Source: CAYWPG01 sp964460035 (GTDB taxonomy: Bacteria; Pseudomonadota; Gammaproteobacteria; Nitrococcales; AK92). From it: 64,000 nucleotides of DNA. The translations under genes were made by a program, and so were the position numbers. A model generated the notes under the pieces. That model made no database searches. It was not told the DNA's origin and saw nothing but the letters and a program-made list of their open reading frames with translations. The stretch is taken from NCBI GenBank assembly GCA_964460035.1, contig CAYWPG010000017.1:5340-69339 (forward strand), written 5' to 3'. Shown here piece after piece: positions 60,683 through 64,000 of the stretch. Each line of letters opens with the position of its first letter. Positions within the stretch are counted from its first letter, which is position 1.

Positions 60683-61159
60683 ATGAAAAGCCGGATGAAC
60701 TACTTCGCCGCCGCACCCGATAGCATGAAGGCCATGTTGGCCCTGGAGGAGCAGTTGCGCGGCTGCGGTTTGGAGCCCAGTCTGTATCATCTGGTGAAAA
60801 CGCGAGCATCGCAGATCAACGGCTGCGCCTACTGCATCCACATGCATACCCGCGATGCCCGCGCCGCTGGGGAAACCGAAGAGCGGCTGTACTTGCTGTC
60901 GGCGTGGCGCGAGTCGCCGCTGTATACGCCGCGCGAGCGGGCTGCGCTGGCGTGGACGGAGTCGCTGACCTTGATTGCCGAGACGCGGGCGCCGGATGAG
61001 GACTATGCCGAGGTGCGCCGGCATTTCACGGACACCGAGCTGGCGAATTTGACGCTGCTGATAGGTGCGATCAATGTGTGGAACCGCCTGGCCATCGCCT
61101 TTCGCAGCGTCCACCCCATGCCGGCCAGCCAGGGTGTGGCAACGGCCGACGAGGACTAG
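60683..61159 (+). CDS. Carboxymuconolactone decarboxylase / AhpD-like protein
   Basis: 158 residues from the ATG at 60683 (AAGGAG upstream); the frame is open 100 codons earlier without support. The redox motif is NGCAYCIHMHTRDAR (residues 46-60), the AhpD C-x2-C-x3-H arrangement. Such proteins are probably alkylhydroperoxidase-type enzymes, and genes of this kind are the typical partner of ECF41 sigma factors. The sigma gene follows 3 nt later. Confidence 0.94.
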   Translation: MKSRMNYFAAAPDSMKAMLALEEQLRGCGLEPSLYHLVKTRASQINGCAYCIHMHTRDARAAGETEERLYLLSAWRESPLYTPRERAALAWTESLTLIAETRAPDEDYAEVRRHFTDTELANLTLLIGAINVWNRLAIAFRSVHPMPASQGVATADED

Positions 61160-61162
61160 GCG

Positions 61163-62086
61163 ATGACGGACGAGGCTTCTCGGGATCTGCATGCACACCG
61201 GCGCTACCTCATGGGCGTGGCGTACCGCATGCTCGGCGAAGTGGCGGAAGCCGAGGATGTGGTGCAGGACGCTTATCTGCGCTGGCGCGAGGTCGACCGG
61301 ACCACGGTCACCAACGCGCGTGCGTATCTAACGCAAGTGGTGACACGGCTATGCCTGGATCGGCTGAAAGAGGCTCGCCGCCGCCGCGAGAGCTATGTCG
61401 GCGAGTGGTTGCCCGAGCCGCTGGTGGAGGAGGTTTCGGCCTCAGTCGTGGATGCGGCCGCCGTTGCCGAGAATGTCTCGTACGCCCTGATGCTGGCGCT
61501 TGAGCGGCTGACGCCGCTGGAGCGCGCAGCCTTTCTGCTGCACGACATCTTCGATTTGGCCTTCGAGGAAGTCGCTGAGACGCTTGGGCGCAGCGTGGCA
61601 GCCTGTCGGCAGTTGGCCAGCCGCGCCCGCGCCCGCGTGCAGGAGGCGCGGCGGCGCTTTACAGTGGACCCGGATCACAGCGAGCGCTTGCTCAATGCGT
61701 TCTTTCTTGCCTCGCAAAGCGGCAACACGACGGTGCTGCAGGAGTTGCTCGCCAAGGATGCCGTGCTCCACAGCGACGGCGGCGGTCGTAAGCTGGCAAC
61801 GCTCAGGCCGATCTTCGGCGCGGATAAGATCTGCCGCTTATACGCGGGCCTTGCCCGCAAGCGCAGCGGCGAGCCGCCGCGTTGGTGGCGAACGTGCGCG
61901 ATCAACGGTCTGCCGGGCCTGGTGACGGTCGAGCACGACGGCACCTTGCAGACGGTGGCGCTGGAGTTGGCGAACGGGCGGATCAGCGGCATTTACGTCG
62001 TGCGCAATCCCGACAAGCTTGCGCATGTCGCGCCGCTGGTGCCCAACGACTGCTGGGAGCCCGAAGCCGCGGCGCAGATAGAATGA
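61163..62086 (+). CDS. ECF41-group RNA polymerase sigma factor with SnoaL-like C-terminal domain
   Basis: 307 residues. Sigma-2 is near the start (AEDVVQDAYLRWREV) and sigma-4 at about 110-165 (LTPLERAAFLLHDIFDLAFEEVAETL). The C-terminal SnoaL-like domain spans about 175-295. ECF41 landmarks are present: GEWLPEPLV in the linker and NPDKLAHV near the end, both needed for the autoinhibitory regulation of this group. No anti-sigma gene is next to it, as is usual for ECF41. Confidence 0.94.
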   Translation: MTDEASRDLHAHRRYLMGVAYRMLGEVAEAEDVVQDAYLRWREVDRTTVTNARAYLTQVVTRLCLDRLKEARRRRESYVGEWLPEPLVEEVSASVVDAAAVAENVSYALMLALERLTPLERAAFLLHDIFDLAFEEVAETLGRSVAACRQLASRARARVQEARRRFTVDPDHSERLLNAFFLASQSGNTTVLQELLAKDAVLHSDGGGRKLATLRPIFGADKICRLYAGLARKRSGEPPRWWRTCAINGLPGLVTVEHDGTLQTVALELANGRISGIYVVRNPDKLAHVAPLVPNDCWEPEAAAQIE

Positions 62087-62266
62087 CCGCGCGATCGGCC
62101 ACCGCATGAGAGTGCTTCGTTGCGACCGGCCCATGCCGGGGCCGGTACACCGCTCACGCGGATCGCAACATTCCCACGACCGCTTATCAACCATGTCCTT
62201 GGTATCCAACGGGATGCCGGACGCGATAGCGGCTAGCGAGCCACTGAGCCGGCAACTTGCTCCGCC

Positions 62267-63550
62267 CTAGCCCGCTGCGCCGATCTTGACGTGGCTTACC
62301 GCCTTCTGAAGTCGCTCCGATAACTCGCTCAGGTGGGCGGACACGGCTTGGCTTTTCTCTACGCCATGGACCGCACTGTCGGTTACGTCCCGAATCGTAT
62401 CGATGCGGCGGTTGACTTCCTCGGCCGCGGCCGATTGTTCCTCGCTTGCGCTGGCAATCTGCGCGTTCATTTCGTTGATCGCCGCTACTGCGCGGGTAAT
62501 GCCAACCAGCGCTTCATCGGCTCGGCGCGACTGATCCTGCGCCAGGGAGGCTTGCTCGGTGCTGCTGCTCATCCTGCCGACCGCTTCCTGCACGCCGCTT
62601 TGCAGCTCGTCGATGATGCCTTGGATTTCGCGTGTCGAATGCTGCGTGCGTTGCGCCAAAGAGCGCACTTCGTCGGCTACCACCGCAAAGCCTCGGCCTA
62701 GTCCGCCGGCCCGGGCCGCTTCTATGGCAGCGTTGAGCGCAAGCAGGTTGGTCTGCTCCGCTACGCCGCTGATGACCTCCAGCACGGTGTGGATTTTCTC
62801 GACCGCCGCGGCGACTCCGCCAACGGTAGCTTGAGCCTGCTGAATCTCGCCCGCGAGGCGAGCAACCGCCGCCGCAGCCTTCTCCACTACGCGACGCCCC
62901 TGGTCCGACTCCCGGCTCGCATCACCCGCCGAGGCTGCCGCTGCAGCCGCACTGCGAGCCACCTCTTGCACCGCCGCAGCCATCTGCGCCATCGCCGTTG
63001 CCAAGCGGTGTGCATCGTCCCGTTGCTGCGCGATTCCCGCCTGATTCTGCTCGGTTACATCCAACAGCGTACTGGCACTCTGCCCGATCTCCCGGCTGCA
63101 GAGCTGTATCTCGCCAACCACACTTTGCATGGAGTCGAGCAGACGATTGATCTGCCGTGCCAGCTTGCTGATCTCATCTTTGCCGGTTTCATCGAGACGG
63201 CGGTCAAGGTCTATGGTGAGGCCGCTTGCGGCAGCGCTCTCGCTGTCGACACCGGTCACCAGGGCTTGTACGTCTTTCACCAGTCCAAGCAGCGGCGGCA
63301 CGATGGAGTGCAGCAGCACCCAGCCAATAACCAGCATGACTGCAATCACTGCAGCGAGGATCAACCATTGATCGCGGGCGGTCGTGCTCAGCACCGCTTG
63401 GATGATGTCCGGAGCTATGTCCTGGGCCCGTAGGGCCGATTCCACGCGCATATGCGTGGCCATAGCGATCACGATAACCGCTCCGAATACCACCACCAGC
63501 CCACTCGCCAAGCGTAGGGGGATAGATAACCGCCTCAGGTATGCAATCAT
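62267..63550 (-). CDS. Methyl-accepting chemotaxis protein with minimal periplasmic domain
   Basis: 427 residues. TM1 (about 14-32, LASGLVVVFGAVIVIAMAT) and TM2 (about 62-84) enclose only some 30 periplasmic residues, too few for a normal ligand-binding domain. HAMP follows, then the methyl-accepting domain with EQTNLLALNAAIEAARAG and GRGFAVVADEVRSLAQRTQ. No CheR-docking pentapeptide is seen. It may be an energy or membrane sensor, or it may depend on another protein. Confidence 0.9.
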   Translation of the reverse strand: MIAYLRRLSIPLRLASGLVVVFGAVIVIAMATHMRVESALRAQDIAPDIIQAVLSTTARDQWLILAAVIAVMLVIGWVLLHSIVPPLLGLVKDVQALVTGVDSESAAASGLTIDLDRRLDETGKDEISKLARQINRLLDSMQSVVGEIQLCSREIGQSASTLLDVTEQNQAGIAQQRDDAHRLATAMAQMAAAVQEVARSAAAAAASAGDASRESDQGRRVVEKAAAAVARLAGEIQQAQATVGGVAAAVEKIHTVLEVISGVAEQTNLLALNAAIEAARAGGLGRGFAVVADEVRSLAQRTQHSTREIQGIIDELQSGVQEAVGRMSSSTEQASLAQDQSRRADEALVGITRAVAAINEMNAQIASASEEQSAAAEEVNRRIDTIRDVTDSAVHGVEKSQAVSAHLSELSERLQKAVSHVKIGAAG

Positions 63551-63946
63551 GAGGTTGCCGCTCCCTTGCTACATTTATTTTTGTTGCTTATAGACCCGTC
63601 GCTGCATTCGGATTCGAAACGAGAATCTGCAGAGGGTCGCTCCGGAGCCTATCGGCCTTCCAGCGATAATCTTAATAGCATTGCTAATTTGGCAGCCGCT
63701 ATTGCCGTTAATGAATCGCTGAATATCCCCATAAATCGATTGTGAAATACCCGTTCGCAGCAGATCGGCTTCAGTCGCACTAATGGGTAGGCGGGATGCT
63801 GCGTCATGTCATAGCCCAGACCGCATAGCGTGGCCGGTGTAAGCGTCTCCGCTCCTACGGGAGCTTGGTTGCGCTGTTATCGGGACGCGCGTGTCAGAAG
63901 GTGCGGGGTCGTGCCTGCGCAGATGCGAAACCATGGGGAACGGAAT
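63551..63946. other. Intergenic region at the right end
   Basis: About 400 bp upstream of the chemoreceptor gene. Its promoter should be here; no motif is convincing. No gene is recognised. Confidence 0.4.
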
Positions 63947-64000
63947 CTAGGGCGAGCGGAACGTTTCCGCCAGGAACTCCCCCATTGCCTGCCAGGACTG
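63947..64000 (-). CDS. Possible 3' end of a leftward gene cut by the window edge
   Basis: Reading from the edge leftward, 17 codons (QSWQAMGEFLAETFRSP) end at a TAG (63947-63949). They look protein-like, but the family cannot be told from so few residues. It may also be chance. Confidence 0.3.
   Translation of the reverse strand, partial: QSWQAMGEFLAETFRSP

Noticed and set aside
1..64000. Insertion sequences, CRISPR arrays, tRNA and rRNA genes
   Set aside because: No transposase-like frame, no spaced direct repeats and no cloverleaf-like sequence were recognised by eye; a covariance-model search was not possible.

Overview
This is a chromosomal replication-origin region from a high-GC gammaproteobacterium. 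The gene order atpI-parB-parA-rsmG-mnmG / mnmE-yidC-yidD-rnpA-rpmH / dnaA-dnaN-recF-gyrB / plsC-gmhB-glyS-glyQ is the classic gammaproteobacterial origin block. A glnA-DUF4124-ntrBC cluster, hslVU-DUF971-ubiEJB and a complete Mrp antiporter operon suggest a free-living, probably motile organism coping with salt or alkali. An Ectothiorhodospiraceae/Chromatiales-like or Pseudomonas-related lineage is plausible, but no species can be named from sequence alone.

Layout. 1-5.6 kb: leftward atpI (cut by the window edge), parBA, rsmG, mnmG, then an 0.8 kb gap with three perfect DnaA boxes, an AT-rich stretch and a G-quadruplex motif (candidate oriC). 5.6-9.3 kb: leftward mnmE-yidC-yidD-rnpA-rpmH. 9.5-16 kb: rightward dnaA-dnaN-recF-gyrB, with two parS sites inside recF and a weaker third inside mnmG. 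16.3-20.7 kb: leftward glyQS-gmhB-plsC. 21-23.5 kb: an unknown gene, then a PP-loop/NFACT-type ATPase with a TusA-like sulfur carrier. 23.5-29 kb: glnA behind NtrC and sigma-54 sites, a DUF4124 gene, ntrB-ntrC and trmL. 29-31.5 kb: leftward arsR-type regulator, rhodanese, secB, gpsA. 31.7-35.7 kb: rightward envC, ctpA, yibQ-like and yajL-like genes. 35.7-41.1 kb: leftward hslV-hslU-DUF971-ubiE-ubiJ-ubiB. 41.4-43 kb: a Cache chemoreceptor with a (CT)9 tract in its leader. 44.1-50.1 kb: the overlapping mrpA(B)CDEFG operon. 50.3-53.7 kb: leftward orphan tatB, a small DksA/TraR zinc-finger gene, a DUF3237-flavoprotein pair and a DUF456 membrane protein. 54.5-56.7 kb: a GTPase-less EF-G/BipA-like protein, an Rnk-like GreA/B-fold protein, and MgtC/SapB. 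57.7-60.3 kb: tandem CNNM/CBS (CorC/HlyC) genes. 60.6-62.1 kb: an AhpD-like/ECF41 sigma pair with a recognisable ECF41 promoter. 62.3-63.5 kb: a second chemoreceptor. The tail of an unidentified leftward gene may enter at the right edge.

How the parts work together. ParA/ParB with parS and DnaA/DnaN/RecF/GyrB form the replication and segregation core. MnmE/MnmG, TrmL, RsmG and the PP-loop/TusA pair are RNA-modification functions. YidC/YidD, SecB and TatB serve protein export. UbiE/J/B make ubiquinone. The glnA and ntrB upstream regions carry NtrC palindromes, which closes the nitrogen-control loop within the window.

The best candidates for something little described are the stand-alone EF-G domain III/V-like protein, which has a terminator-like hairpin just upstream and an Rnk-like neighbour, and the PP-loop/NFACT-TusA pair. 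The regulatory reads (ECF41 promoter, NtrC/sigma-54 sites, CT tract pairing with a ribosome-binding site) can be tested directly. No insertion sequences, CRISPR arrays, tRNA or rRNA genes were seen.
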